From assembly GCA_034112445.1 (NCBI GenBank), contig JAWUVI010000019.1, positions 1-64,000 on the forward strand: 64,000 nucleotides of DNA, written 5' to 3'. The notes beneath the pieces are model-generated. The model was not told the origin of the DNA, did no database searches, and was given only the letters and a program-made list of their open reading frames with translations. A program made the translations under genes and the position numbers. This stretch comes from Pelagadaptatus sp034112445. Lineage in GTDB: Bacteria; Pseudomonadota; Gammaproteobacteria; Pseudomonadales; Cellvibrionaceae. Of the stretch, positions 33,849 through 42,124 are shown in pieces (the stretch's first letter is position 1; each line of letters opens with the position of its first letter).

Positions 33849-34265
33849 GACGGCCATGGTTAAGCGTGATATACAGCTTAAACGTTGTTTATCATCGACG
33901 ATGTGGATTTCCCACACTTGCGACGTTCGGCCTTTATGAACCAATCTGGCGGTCCCGGTAACTATGCCGTCACGCACACCTCTTAAATGATTGGCGTTTA
34001 CTTCCTGACCAACACAGAAAAATTTCTTGTTATCCACAACCCAATTTGCACCGACACTTCCTAGAGTTTCCGCTAAGACAACATTAGAGCCCCCATGAAT
34101 CAAACCAAAAGGCTGAAATGTTCTGGCGTCGGCTGGCATAGTGCCACGTAAAAAATCAGGCCCCACTTCGGTGATGTGAATACCCAAAACTTCGCATACG
34201 GTATCTTTGTGAATATCGTTGAGTTCAGTGAGCAGGGGCTCAGAGTACCAAATAGAGTCAGTCAT
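33834..34265 (-). CDS. Hot-dog-fold acyl-CoA thioesterase (PaaI/MenI type)
   Basis: 143 residues of the single hot-dog domain: PADARTFQPFGLIHGGSNVVLAET (catalytic region, with Glu in LAETLGSVGA) and VTGTARLVHKGRTSQVWEI. It is closest to the YdiI/MenI-like group that hydrolyses aryl or short acyl-CoA. It starts 41 bases after the metallo-hydrolase stop on the same strand, so the two may share a message. Confidence 0.87.
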   Translation of the reverse strand: MTDSIWYSEPLLTELNDIHKDTVCEVLGIHITEVGPDFLRGTMPADARTFQPFGLIHGGSNVVLAETLGSVGANWVVDNKKFFCVGQEVNANHLRGVRDGIVTGTARLVHKGRTSQVWEIHIVDDKQRLSCISRLTMAVVAVS

Positions 34266-34306
34266 AATGTATCCGTTATTTACCTAGTATTGTTTGTTGC
34301 TATCTT

Positions 34307-34951
34307 TTAGCCATAATTTTTGTCAGCTACAAAGGGATTGGTTTTGCGCTCATGGCCAATAGTCGACATAGGGCCATGACCAGAAATAAAATCAACATCA
34401 TCACCCAGCGGCCATAGGTTTTCTTTTATAGATTTAATTAAGGTGTCGTAATCGCCTTTCGGAAAATCTGTACGGCCAATAGAGCCTTGAAACAACACAT
34501 CACCGACAATGGCTAGCTTACTTGGACGATGGAAAAATACGATATGTCCTGGGGTATGGCCTGGGCAGTGATAACACTCCAGCACTTGGTTGCCCACGGT
34601 AACTTCATCACCTTGCTGCAACCATCGATCGGGCACAAAGGTAGAGGTCGCCGGAAAATTCATCATTTGCGCCTGCTGGGGCAACATATCAATCCAAAAT
34701 TGATCTTCTTTATGTGGCCCCTCAATGGGTAAATTATGTTTTTTAGCCAGGGCCGCAACACCACCCACATGATCTAAATGAGCGTGAGTAACAATGATTT
34801 TCTCCAGTTCAACACCAAGTTGTTTCACCGTCTGCTCTATGCGATCAAGATCACCACCGGGGTCAACAACAGCAGCCTTATTGGTTTCTTCACACCACAG
34901 TAATGAACAGTTTTGCTGATAAGGTGTTACTGGGATGACCTGATATTTCAT
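34307..34951 (-). CDS. Metallo-beta-lactamase-fold hydrolase, glyoxalase II-like (YcbL type)
   Basis: 214 residues with the metal motif THAHLDH at 55-61, GH in CPGHTPGHIVF, D in IVGDVLFQGSIGRTD and SGHGPMSTIGHE near the C-terminus. This set binds one or two metals and hydrolyses thioesters such as S-lactoylglutathione. It lacks the C-terminal glutathione-binding helices of true GloB, as E. coli YcbL does. Confidence 0.9.
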   Translation of the reverse strand: MKYQVIPVTPYQQNCSLLWCEETNKAAVVDPGGDLDRIEQTVKQLGVELEKIIVTHAHLDHVGGVAALAKKHNLPIEGPHKEDQFWIDMLPQQAQMMNFPATSTFVPDRWLQQGDEVTVGNQVLECYHCPGHTPGHIVFFHRPSKLAIVGDVLFQGSIGRTDFPKGDYDTLIKSIKENLWPLGDDVDFISGHGPMSTIGHERKTNPFVADKNYG

Positions 34952-35037
34952 TTTATATAGCCTTCATATTTCAACGTTAAATAATAGCCGTAGACTTTAC
35001 CATAAGTTTACAAAGAGGAATCATTACACCACCACTT

Positions 35038-35349
35038 TCTATCAACTGAAACCCACACCTGCAACGCCTTTCCCGAGGCATTACCCATGCATGAGGTCAT
35101 CCAAGACTATTACGGCTGCGGCTTGGTTTGCCCGCCTTTATTAGACGGTTGTCGAGTCTAGATTTAGGCTGCGGAACTGGGCGCGATGTTTACGCCCTTG
35201 CACAACGAGTTGACACCAAAGACCAAGTAATTGGTGTCAACAGACAGATGAGCAGCTCGATGTGGCCCGTGAGCATCAAGCTTGGCATGCTGAAAAATTC
35301 AGTTTTGATAACACGGTATTTTTAAAAGGCTATATCGAAATTCTGCTAA
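35038..35349 (+). pseudogene. arsM: Decayed arsenite methyltransferase (arsM) remnant
   Basis: Joining three frames gives a recognisable ArsM N-terminal half: HTCNAFPEALP and MHEVIQDYYGCGLVCPPLL then DGCRV in the first frame; after one lost base near 35157, LDLGCGTGRDVYALAQRVD and QVIGVN; after a further frame change near 35245, DEQLDVAREHQAWHAEKF and FLKGYIE. LDLGCGTGRD is the SAM-binding motif. Residues between PEALP and MHEV are missing relative to intact ArsM, and everything after GYIE is gone, including the C-terminal cysteine region. The remnant cannot make an active enzyme. It abuts the parE terminator. Confidence 0.88.
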
Positions 35350-35356
35350 GGGCCGC

Positions 35357-35376
35357 AAAAAGCCCGTATAGGGCTT
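35357..35376 (-). terminator. Rho-independent terminator of the parE transcript
   Basis: On the minus strand AAGCCC and GGGCTT form the stem around TATAC and are followed by TTTTTGC. It is 29 bases past the parE stop and probably ends the long leftward operon. Confidence 0.82.
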
Positions 35377-35404
35377 GGCGAATTAAGCTCAGCTAAAAAA
35401 ATAT

Positions 35405-37288
35405 CTAAACAATAGCCAAATTACCTTTCTCTTCTAACCATGCTTTACGGTCAGGTGCGCGCTTTTTAGACAGCAGCATATCCAGCATTTGGTTAGTATC
35501 ATCGCCAGGCTCAATGGTTAATTGAACTAAGCGACGCGTGTCTGGATCCATAGTGGTTTCGCGTAACTGCATTGGGTTCATTTCACCCAAGCCTTTGAAA
35601 CGCTGGACATTAACCGTACCGCGTTTTTTCTCGGCTTTTATGCGCTCTAAAACACCTTCCTTTTCAGCATCATCTAAAGCGTAAAATATTTCTTTGCCTA
35701 CATCAATACGATACAAGGGCGGCATGGCCACAAACACATGACCGGCAGCAACCATTGGACGAAAGTGCCGCACAAACAAAGCGCACAATAACGTAGCAAT
35801 ATGTAACCCGTCGGAATCAGCATCAGCAAGAATACAAATTTTATGGTATCGAAGCTTAGATAAATCGTCGCTGACTGGATCGATGCCTAATGCCACCGAA
35901 ATATCATGCACTTCTTGTGATGCTAAAATCTCTTGACTATCAACTTCCCACGTATTCAGAATTTTCCCGCGTAGCGGCATGATCGCTTGAAACTCCCGAC
36001 TCCGAGCTTGCTTAGCCGAGCCACCCGCTGAATCTCCTTCCACTAAAAACAGCTCGCCTCGCTCAGGTTCGGCACAGGAACAATCGGCCAACTTACCCGG
36101 TAAGGCAGGGCCTTGAGTAATTTTTTTACGGGCAACTTTTTTACTGGAGCGGACTCGCTTTTGCGCATTGCTGATACAAAAATCAGCTAATTTATCACCA
36201 TCTTCGGTGTGCTGATTGAGCCACAAACTGAAAGAGTCTTTAGATACACCTGAAATAAAAGCCGCCGCTTCACGAGACGAAAGACGCTCCTTAGTTTGTC
36301 CGGAAAATTGCGGATCGGCCATTTTAAACGACAAAATAAAGCAGCAACTGTTCCAGATATCATCGGGCGCCAACTTAACGCCACGCGGCAATAAATTGCG
36401 GAACTCACAATACTCCCGCAATGCGTCCAATAGACCAGTGCGCAGGCCGTTTACATGAGTTCCACCTTGCGCGGTAGGAATTAAATTCACATAACTTTCT
36501 TGAGTTACTTCACCACCTTCTGGCAACCACTGAACCGCCCAATCGGCACCTTCTGTCTCGCCTGAAAAACTGCCAATAAATGGTTTTTCTGGCAAACACT
36601 CCCAACCCAAAGTGGCCGCAGATAAATAATCGCGCAAACCATCTTCGTAATACCAAGTATCTTTATCTCCACTTTGCTCATCTTTAAACACAACGGTTAA
36701 GCCTGGGCATAAAACCGCCTTGGCTCTTAATACATGGCGCAAACGTGAGATAGAAAATTTGGGGGAATCAAAATACTGTGAGTTCGGCAAGAAACGTACA
36801 CAAGTTCCGGTATTGCGTTTACCACAGGTATCAATAACTTCGAGCTCGCTGATTTTATCGCCGTTCTCAAATTCAATACGGTGGACTTGGCCATCACGCC
36901 TAATTGTGACTTCCAGTACAGATGACAAAGCATTAACAACAGAGATACCCACTCCGTGTAAGCCGCCAGAAAACTTGTAGTTGTTGTTCGAAAACTTACC
37001 GCCGGCATGCAGCGTAGATAAAATAACCTCAACCCCAGACTTACCCTGCTCAGGGTGAATATCTACCGGCATGCCTCGACCATCATCGGTCACAGATACA
37101 GACTGGTCTTTATGTAGAATCACTTCAATATTATTGGCATGGCCGGCTAGGGCCTCATCAACACTATTATCAATAATTTCTTGAGCTAAATGATTGGGGC
37201 GCGTGGTTTCGGTGTACATGCCCGGGCGTTTTTTAACCGGATCAAGGCCCGTAAGAACCTCAATATCTTCAGCGTTGTAGTTGCTCAT
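35405..37288 (-). CDS. parE: DNA topoisomerase IV subunit B
   Basis: ParE supplies the ATPase of topoisomerase IV, which decatenates daughter chromosomes. The 627-residue protein has the GHKL ATPase (DNSVDEALAG near 41-50, DDGRGMPV, GGLHGVGISVVNALS) and the TOPRIM domain (LVEGDSAGGSAKQARSR, ADADSDGLHIATLL), with PLRGKILNTWE. Length and the PLRGKILN pattern fit ParE rather than GyrB, which is longer. It is the last gene of the conserved nudF-yqiB-cpdA-yqiA-parE order; parC is not adjacent. Confidence 0.95.
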   Translation of the reverse strand: MSNYNAEDIEVLTGLDPVKKRPGMYTETTRPNHLAQEIIDNSVDEALAGHANNIEVILHKDQSVSVTDDGRGMPVDIHPEQGKSGVEVILSTLHAGGKFSNNNYKFSGGLHGVGISVVNALSSVLEVTIRRDGQVHRIEFENGDKISELEVIDTCGKRNTGTCVRFLPNSQYFDSPKFSISRLRHVLRAKAVLCPGLTVVFKDEQSGDKDTWYYEDGLRDYLSAATLGWECLPEKPFIGSFSGETEGADWAVQWLPEGGEVTQESYVNLIPTAQGGTHVNGLRTGLLDALREYCEFRNLLPRGVKLAPDDIWNSCCFILSFKMADPQFSGQTKERLSSREAAAFISGVSKDSFSLWLNQHTEDGDKLADFCISNAQKRVRSSKKVARKKITQGPALPGKLADCSCAEPERGELFLVEGDSAGGSAKQARSREFQAIMPLRGKILNTWEVDSQEILASQEVHDISVALGIDPVSDDLSKLRYHKICILADADSDGLHIATLLCALFVRHFRPMVAAGHVFVAMPPLYRIDVGKEIFYALDDAEKEGVLERIKAEKKRGTVNVQRFKGLGEMNPMQLRETTMDPDTRRLVQLTIEPGDDTNQMLDMLLSKKRAPDRKAWLEEKGNLAIV

Positions 37289-37359
37289 GAATTGTTCACA
37301 TTTATAAACTTGGGCGAAAGACTAACGCTGCTTCTTGTCGCTGTCTAGAGCTAATGAAG

Positions 37360-37932
37360 TTAGCCAAACAAAAAATCAACAATGCCTTGCATATGGCTTT
37401 CATAGCCCACAAAGCCGTGATCCCCATCCTTTTCAACATCCACTCGACACGACTCATAACGAACCACTGCTTGATTATAATCTAAGGTCTCATCGCCCTC
37501 TTGAACTTTGATCCAATAATTTTCTGGATGCGACAACACCTTTTGATAGCAACGGATTAATTCTGCGGTGTGATTTTCGGTCATGGTATAACTATCTTGC
37601 GTGTAATAGTTATGCAACGACTGGCCAATGAGAGAGCCCATGAATTCAAACGGTTTTACCGATGGATTGATCAACACACCTTTAAAGCCATATTTTTCTA
37701 TAAGCCATGTTGACCAAAAACCACCAAGCGAGCTGCCAATCAAACCTATTTCTCCCTCGATAGACTCTACTAGCTGAGTTAACTGTTGCTGGGTTTGCTC
37801 GGGATAAGGGCTTAGGTAAGGACATTCGTAGTGGATGGAAGGGGTATTATTATGCAGCCAACGCTGAGTGATCTGCGCTTTGTGTGAAGTAGGTGAGCTT
37901 AAAAAACCATGAATATAAATCAGGGTCGTCAT
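37360..37932 (-). CDS. yqiA: YqiA-type esterase
   Basis: 190-residue alpha/beta hydrolase with the oxyanion segment YIHGFLSSP (6-14), nucleophile GSSLGG (about 66-71) and a His in DHGFVGYE near the C-terminus. YqiA hydrolyses palmitoyl-CoA and short esters in vitro; its natural role is unknown. It starts in a TAATG overlap with the cpdA stop, and its conserved position beside cpdA and parE supports the name. Confidence 0.92.
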   Translation of the reverse strand: MTTLIYIHGFLSSPTSHKAQITQRWLHNNTPSIHYECPYLSPYPEQTQQQLTQLVESIEGEIGLIGSSLGGFWSTWLIEKYGFKGVLINPSVKPFEFMGSLIGQSLHNYYTQDSYTMTENHTAELIRCYQKVLSHPENYWIKVQEGDETLDYNQAVVRYESCRVDVEKDGDHGFVGYESHMQGIVDFLFG

Positions 37933-38750
37933 TAATACCCACCTGAACCGAAATCTATCCCATAGTCTTTTTGTGCTACTCGCTCAACCCCAGTTTCAAT
38001 ATCGCCATCGTCATAAAGATTAAACCAACGATAACCGGGCATCAGTGTATCAACCTTAAACTCTCTGCTATTAGCGGCAAATTGAATGCACGTAGAAGGG
38101 GTTGCCATGATCGCAATGCCTTCTTTTTCAGAGTTGAATTCTTGATGAATATGGCCGTTCACTATAGCTTTTACTTGTTTACTCGCGCGTAGAACCGAAA
38201 ACAGCTCAAGATTATTTTCTATCACGTACTGGTCAATCCAAGCACTGCCAACAGGGATTGGCTGATGATGAACGAAAATCAATATGTGCTTATCCGTATC
38301 AGTTATCAACCGCTGTAAACGTTCTATTTCAGCGGCCGCCAAAGCCCCGCCCTCGGAACCAACAACACTTGAATCTAATAAAATTATTCGCCAAGCATCC
38401 GTATCTACAACACCGCCTTGAACTGAATATTCTCCATCACCACTCTTATCTTCTATGACCTGCATGAGACTCGCCAGATCATGATTACCCGGCAACCAAG
38501 CCAGTGGCTGCTGAGTGTATTCCTTCATGAAATCAAGGAATCGATAATACGCCTGTTCTGATCCAAAGCTCGCAATATCGCCAGAAGCAACAATATAATC
38601 GCAATTGGCCTCACGCGCTTGAACCAACTCTAAAACATCCACAAAGCTCTCATCGGTATCCATACCCAATAACACTTCACCCGGCTCTCCACCCAAATGA
38701 CAGTCGGTAATTTGAACCAATCTAAATGGCTGTGCCTTGTGCTCCGTCAC
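37932..38750 (-). CDS. cpdA: 3',5'-cyclic-AMP phosphodiesterase CpdA
   Basis: CpdA is a metallophosphoesterase that hydrolyses cAMP. The 272-residue protein has the metal motifs DCH (D16, H18 in QITDCHLGG), SGDIASFG, PGNHD, HHQPIPVG and NGHIHQEF. The start is GTG at 38750 with AGG about 8 bases upstream, and follows a 3 x 18 bp array. Neighbours match the family context. Confidence 0.92.
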   Translation of the reverse strand: MTEHKAQPFRLVQITDCHLGGEPGEVLLGMDTDESFVDVLELVQAREANCDYIVASGDIASFGSEQAYYRFLDFMKEYTQQPLAWLPGNHDLASLMQVIEDKSGDGEYSVQGGVVDTDAWRIILLDSSVVGSEGGALAAAEIERLQRLITDTDKHILIFVHHQPIPVGSAWIDQYVIENNLELFSVLRASKQVKAIVNGHIHQEFNSEKEGIAIMATPSTCIQFAANSREFKVDTLMPGYRWFNLYDDGDIETGVERVAQKDYGIDFGSGGY

Positions 38751-38765
38751 GACGATACCTGCAAT

Positions 38766-38819
38766 GTTATAGCTGGAGTTGAGGTTATAGCTGGAGTTGA
38801 GGGTCTAGCTGGAGTTGAT
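38766..38819. repeat. Three tandem 18-bp units between yqiB and cpdA
   Basis: GTTATAGCTGGAGTTGAG occurs twice without change (38766-38783 and 38784-38801), followed by GGTCTAGCTGGAGTTGAT (38802-38819). The identical copies point to a recent duplication. It lies 16 bases upstream of the cpdA GTG, in an otherwise tightly packed operon, so it lengthens the intergenic spacer. Confidence 0.92.
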
Positions 38820-38845
38820 TTTATATCTCTCATCAGAAGCTCATG

Positions 38846-39328
38846 TTAGGTTTTGATAGTAACAACATCAGTGGCCAGTCCATGCTGTAAAGCAAAATCA
38901 AGACTGTCCGCCAAATACTTATTAAACTGAGCTTTTTCATCTTGTTGGTACATGTGTTTGTTTGGATAACTATAACGCGGCTTAATTGAGCGATGACCTC
39001 GCCACGAAATAACTTCAGCCATTTTCACGTCATGGTACATACGTACATATAAAACGGGGGTTACATCAACAGAGCCTACCGCTAATCCTGTCTGAGTCAT
39101 GTTTAGCATTGTTGTATACGGTGCTTGCTCGGTTACTTCTAAATGCAGCTCTATCGTCCCTTTTCCCGCTTCAAGCTCGTAATTCCAATCGCGCCGAGCC
39201 AATAAGTTGGGCATCAATTTCAGCAGGCGTACATAGTTTGCCTCACAGCAGGCCATCTGCTCACGCAAATTAACTTTGTAATGTGGCTTTTTTGGCAGTT
39301 TATGCTCTGGCTCTTGCTGGTTAATCAT
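38846..39328 (-). CDS. yqiB: DUF1249 family protein YqiB
   Basis: 160 residues, basic and soluble. The DUF1249 pattern is clear: YKVNLREQMACCEANYVRLLKL, LEVTEQAPYTTMLNMTQ, PVLYVRMYHDVKMAEVI and PNKHMYQQDEKAQFNKYLADSLDFALQHG. The function is unknown, but position between nudF and cpdA is conserved across gammaproteobacteria. Confidence 0.92.
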   Translation of the reverse strand: MINQQEPEHKLPKKPHYKVNLREQMACCEANYVRLLKLMPNLLARRDWNYELEAGKGTIELHLEVTEQAPYTTMLNMTQTGLAVGSVDVTPVLYVRMYHDVKMAEVISWRGHRSIKPRYSYPNKHMYQQDEKAQFNKYLADSLDFALQHGLATDVVTIKT

Positions 39329-39401
39329 TCTACCTCGCGGCTCATGCTGTATCTGGATAAGTCTAGCAGAGCATCATTAAGTGTCAGCTCTTTTGTTCTC
39401 T

Positions 39402-40076
39402 TTACGTCACCGCCAATGTATCAATCAGGCATAATCTCTTATGATTAAGCTGTAACCACTGCAGGCCAATCATAGTGGCCGCATTATTAAAGCGCCCGCC
39501 GTAAAGGTTTTGAAACACGTCGCTTGCAGCAAGAACATGCAGCTTTATGTCTTCATCCTCTTCATCAAGACCATGTATACCGCCCTGTTGACTTAAATCA
39601 GCTTGCGCACAAAATAAGTGCAGGCTCTCTGTGCACCCGCCAGGGCTGGCCATATATTCACAAATGTACTCCATAGCGCTTGGCACAATAGAAGTCTCTT
39701 CTTTAACTTCTCGCCACGCCACATCTTCAAGCGTCTCTCCTGTATCGACCATACCCGCCACAACTTCCATACACCAGGGGCTGGCGTCGCCACTCTCCGA
39801 CTCTAAGTTTGCCAAGGCGCCTATGCGAATTTGTTCAACCAGCCCGATGAGATCTTGCTTTGGGTCGTATAAAACAACACCTACTGCCGCTCCTCGCACA
39901 AACACTTCACGGGATACTGCTGACGACCAACCACCAGCATATAAGCGATGCCTAAGAGTGATTTTCTCTGCTTTAAAAAAACCTTTATACAAAGATTCGT
40001 GCTTTAGAATTTGCACATCACAGAGAGTAAAGGGATAGTCTGGAATAGACATACACACACCATTATTAATTAACAT
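39402..40076 (-). CDS. nudF: ADP-ribose pyrophosphatase NudF, Nudix box with Ser for Gly
   Basis: NudF cleaves ADP-ribose to AMP and ribose-5-phosphate. The 224-residue protein has LVEQIRIGA, MEVVAG and the Nudix box from G108 to I130 (GMVDTGE, seven residues, REVKEETSI). The box's second Gly (RExxEExG) is Ser129. Catalytic Glu residues are intact, so activity is likely kept. MASPGGCTESLHLF and IHGLDEEDEDIKL match E. coli NudF. The ATG at 40076 touches the batD stop (TAA-ATG); an ATG at codon 9 is equally possible since neither has a clear Shine-Dalgarno. Confidence 0.92.
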   Translation of the reverse strand: MLINNGVCMSIPDYPFTLCDVQILKHESLYKGFFKAEKITLRHRLYAGGWSSAVSREVFVRGAAVGVVLYDPKQDLIGLVEQIRIGALANLESESGDASPWCMEVVAGMVDTGETLEDVAWREVKEETSIVPSAMEYICEYMASPGGCTESLHLFCAQADLSQQGGIHGLDEEDEDIKLHVLAASDVFQNLYGGRFNNAATMIGLQWLQLNHKRLCLIDTLAVT

Positions 40077-41453
40077 TTACGGGTTAATACGTTGCAAGCC
40101 CTCAAACGATCGATCGGCTCGTCTATCTTTTTTTCTTATTTTTTGCACCGCCACTAACAGCTCATTTGCGGCGACTGTATTGACTGGCTGATCCCTACCC
40201 GTAATTAAAAACAGTTTAGCAATCACGTTGTTGGCCGATTTAAACGATTCATGTCCGCCATGATTAATCTGACAATACACGGCTTCCCACGCAAAATAAC
40301 ACCGTAATATTTCGTCATTATTTTTATTTTTTATCGTTGATCTAAACTGGCGATACAAACCTACTTCGGAAATTTTATAGTCGATAATGAAGCGTTTATA
40401 TCTTACCCAAAGATTAATACACAGCAATAAAGAAAGGATCAAACCCAAAACCATCATCAATGTTTTAAGAGAGAAATAATCAGACTTAATGATCTGCTCT
40501 ATCAATGCATCACTCGTTAATGACTGCTGTAGGACGCCGGCATTAATCATTAATTTTCTTTCGGGTAAAAAAGTTTGAACCCACTCCGATTCTGAATAAT
40601 TCCACCAAAACAATTTAAGTTCCGGTAAAACAACATCACCCTGTCTCTGAAAAATGTAGTGTCGTTCAACCACACGTTTTCCGGTTATCGAACCCCGAAA
40701 AACATCATCGCGAGTGTAAGCCGTTGCCGATTGTTGTCGAACCCCCTTAACCTCAGGCCAATGAATATTCGGAATTAAAATACCCAAAGAATCTTCAGCC
40801 TGAACAGTAACCTGCCGCGTTAACACGTCACCCACTTTTAATTCTGTGCTGTTATCAGAATACTCTTGCGCAACAACCACATTGGTCGCGCTTAAAGCAT
40901 GGCGCACGATACGTTTAGAATACGGATTGACAGGCAATTCATTCACGCTGAATGCTAACGGATTAGATCGAATGATGGTCTTCTGTAGTTCGGTGCTTTT
41001 CGATAGTTCGGTGCTTTTCGATAGTTCGGCACTTTTCGGTAATGCGGAACTTGTCGCCTGCGGCAAAGCCACTTCCACATCCACGCTTGGCACAATAAAT
41101 TGACCGGCGCGCTCTGGGTACAATAAATACTCATGACGCTGAACGGCATATTGCTTGCCCTTTATTTTCTGTGAATAATTTGTCGCAAACTTTTCTACTC
41201 GAATCAATACCGCATCTTCAACTGAAAAAGGTATTACTTTAGGTGCTTGTGAGAACCAAGTAGGGCTATAGATATCTACAAGCAACGTTATTTTCTCTGA
41301 TTTAATAACTTCCGTTGTATTTACTCTTTCTCCTGCAGAAGACATGAAACTTATTTCTACAAAAGCTGTTTTCTCGCTTACCTCAGACAAACCATACGGC
41401 GCTATTATTAATAAGCAAACAAACACTAAAACAGAGCCATTAGGTTTCATCAT
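40077..41453 (-). CDS. batD: BatD-like membrane protein of the aerotolerance operon
   Basis: 458 residues: a signal peptide (about 1-24), a long periplasmic beta-rich region (about 25-330) with RIVRHALSATNVVVAQEYSDN and LTRQVTVQAEDSLGILIPNI, one membrane helix (about 333-355, TLMMVLGLILSLLLCINLWV) and a cytoplasmic tail. This is the BatD layout. A 6-residue motif (SAELSK/STELSK) is repeated near 140-165. Its ATG overlaps the TPR-protein stop. The biochemical role of BatD is unknown; the operon is linked to oxidative or envelope stress in other bacteria. Confidence 0.87.
   Translation of the reverse strand: MMKPNGSVLVFVCLLIIAPYGLSEVSEKTAFVEISFMSSAGERVNTTEVIKSEKITLLVDIYSPTWFSQAPKVIPFSVEDAVLIRVEKFATNYSQKIKGKQYAVQRHEYLLYPERAGQFIVPSVDVEVALPQATSSALPKSAELSKSTELSKSTELQKTIIRSNPLAFSVNELPVNPYSKRIVRHALSATNVVVAQEYSDNSTELKVGDVLTRQVTVQAEDSLGILIPNIHWPEVKGVRQQSATAYTRDDVFRGSITGKRVVERHYIFQRQGDVVLPELKLFWWNYSESEWVQTFLPERKLMINAGVLQQSLTSDALIEQIIKSDYFSLKTLMMVLGLILSLLLCINLWVRYKRFIIDYKISEVGLYRQFRSTIKNKNNDEILRCYFAWEAVYCQINHGGHESFKSANNVIAKLFLITGRDQPVNTVAANELLVAVQKIRKKDRRADRSFEGLQRINP
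40987..41058 (-). repeat. Four 18-bp coding repeats inside batD
   Basis: Units 40987-41004 and 41005-41022 are identical (AGTTCGGTGCTTTTCGAT on the plus strand); 41023-41040 differs at three bases and 41041-41058 is more diverged. They encode the series SALPK-, SAELSK, STELSK, STELQK in a periplasmic loop. The period is a multiple of three, so the frame is kept. Confidence 0.85.
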
Positions 41454-42124
41454 TGCTTACCCATAACGGCATCGGCGCTCTTAGAATTCATTTCATATTG
41501 ATAACGAAATTTTAATCGCAAAAAATCAGCCGGGGTAGACTGTAACCTATGCATCCATAAGGCTTGTATCTCTTTACTTGAAACTTCACCTTGGCCTTCT
41601 CCTGACTCATCCTCAGCATTGTCGAAACGCTTGCTATTTTTTTCGAAAGAAAAATCATCCGCCTCCATTTTGCCGTCGGTTTGTGCGAAATATTCTTCCA
41701 CCTCATCAGGTTTTTCTGCCAGCACCTCGATTAAACTTAAATTTTCTTGAGCTTGTGACCAACCCGGCTCCAACACCAAAGCCAACCGATAACTATCCGC
41801 GGCGTTTTTATAATCTTTTAAATGGGCTAATGCATTAGCTCGATTAAATAATGAATCAGCTCCCGGCAGGCGCCCCCAAAGTTTAGCGGCCTTAGAAAAA
41901 TTCTCAGCGGCATACCAAGCCATAGCTTGCCACTGCTCTTGTTCAAATCGACTTGCCGCCAAGGCGTATTGCTGTCGATTGTAAAAGTACCAACCTTGTT
42001 GATCGCGAGTTAAAAACACATCTTGCCAATGCCAATTCATACTCGTCTGCTTAGAATAAATCACCGTTACTGACAGCAGTATTACCAACGATATGCTAAT
42101 GATAGGTATTGTTTTCTTTACCAT
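41450..42124 (-). CDS. Membrane-anchored TPR protein of the Bat operon (BatC/BatB-TPR type)
   Basis: The ATG at 42124 is chosen: it sits in an ATGGTAA overlap with the stop of the upstream VWA gene and gives MVKKTIPIISISLVILL, a membrane helix (about 5-22). A longer frame from 42205 would overlap that gene by 88 bases. The 224 residues then hold two to three TPR-like helix pairs (YNRQQYALAASRFEQEQW; LFNRANALAHLKDYKNAADSYRLALVLEP) and an acidic linker (DESGEGQGEVS). It probably scaffolds the VWA proteins. Confidence 0.85.
   Translation of the reverse strand: MVKKTIPIISISLVILLSVTVIYSKQTSMNWHWQDVFLTRDQQGWYFYNRQQYALAASRFEQEQWQAMAWYAAENFSKAAKLWGRLPGADSLFNRANALAHLKDYKNAADSYRLALVLEPGWSQAQENLSLIEVLAEKPDEVEEYFAQTDGKMEADDFSFEKNSKRFDNAEDESGEGQGEVSSKEIQALWMHRLQSTPADFLRLKFRYQYEMNSKSADAVMGKQ

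Noticed and set aside
35128..35325. A 65-codon open frame with a SAM-binding motif, as a possible small gene.
   Set aside because: It is only the middle frame of the broken arsM remnant; both ends continue in other frames.
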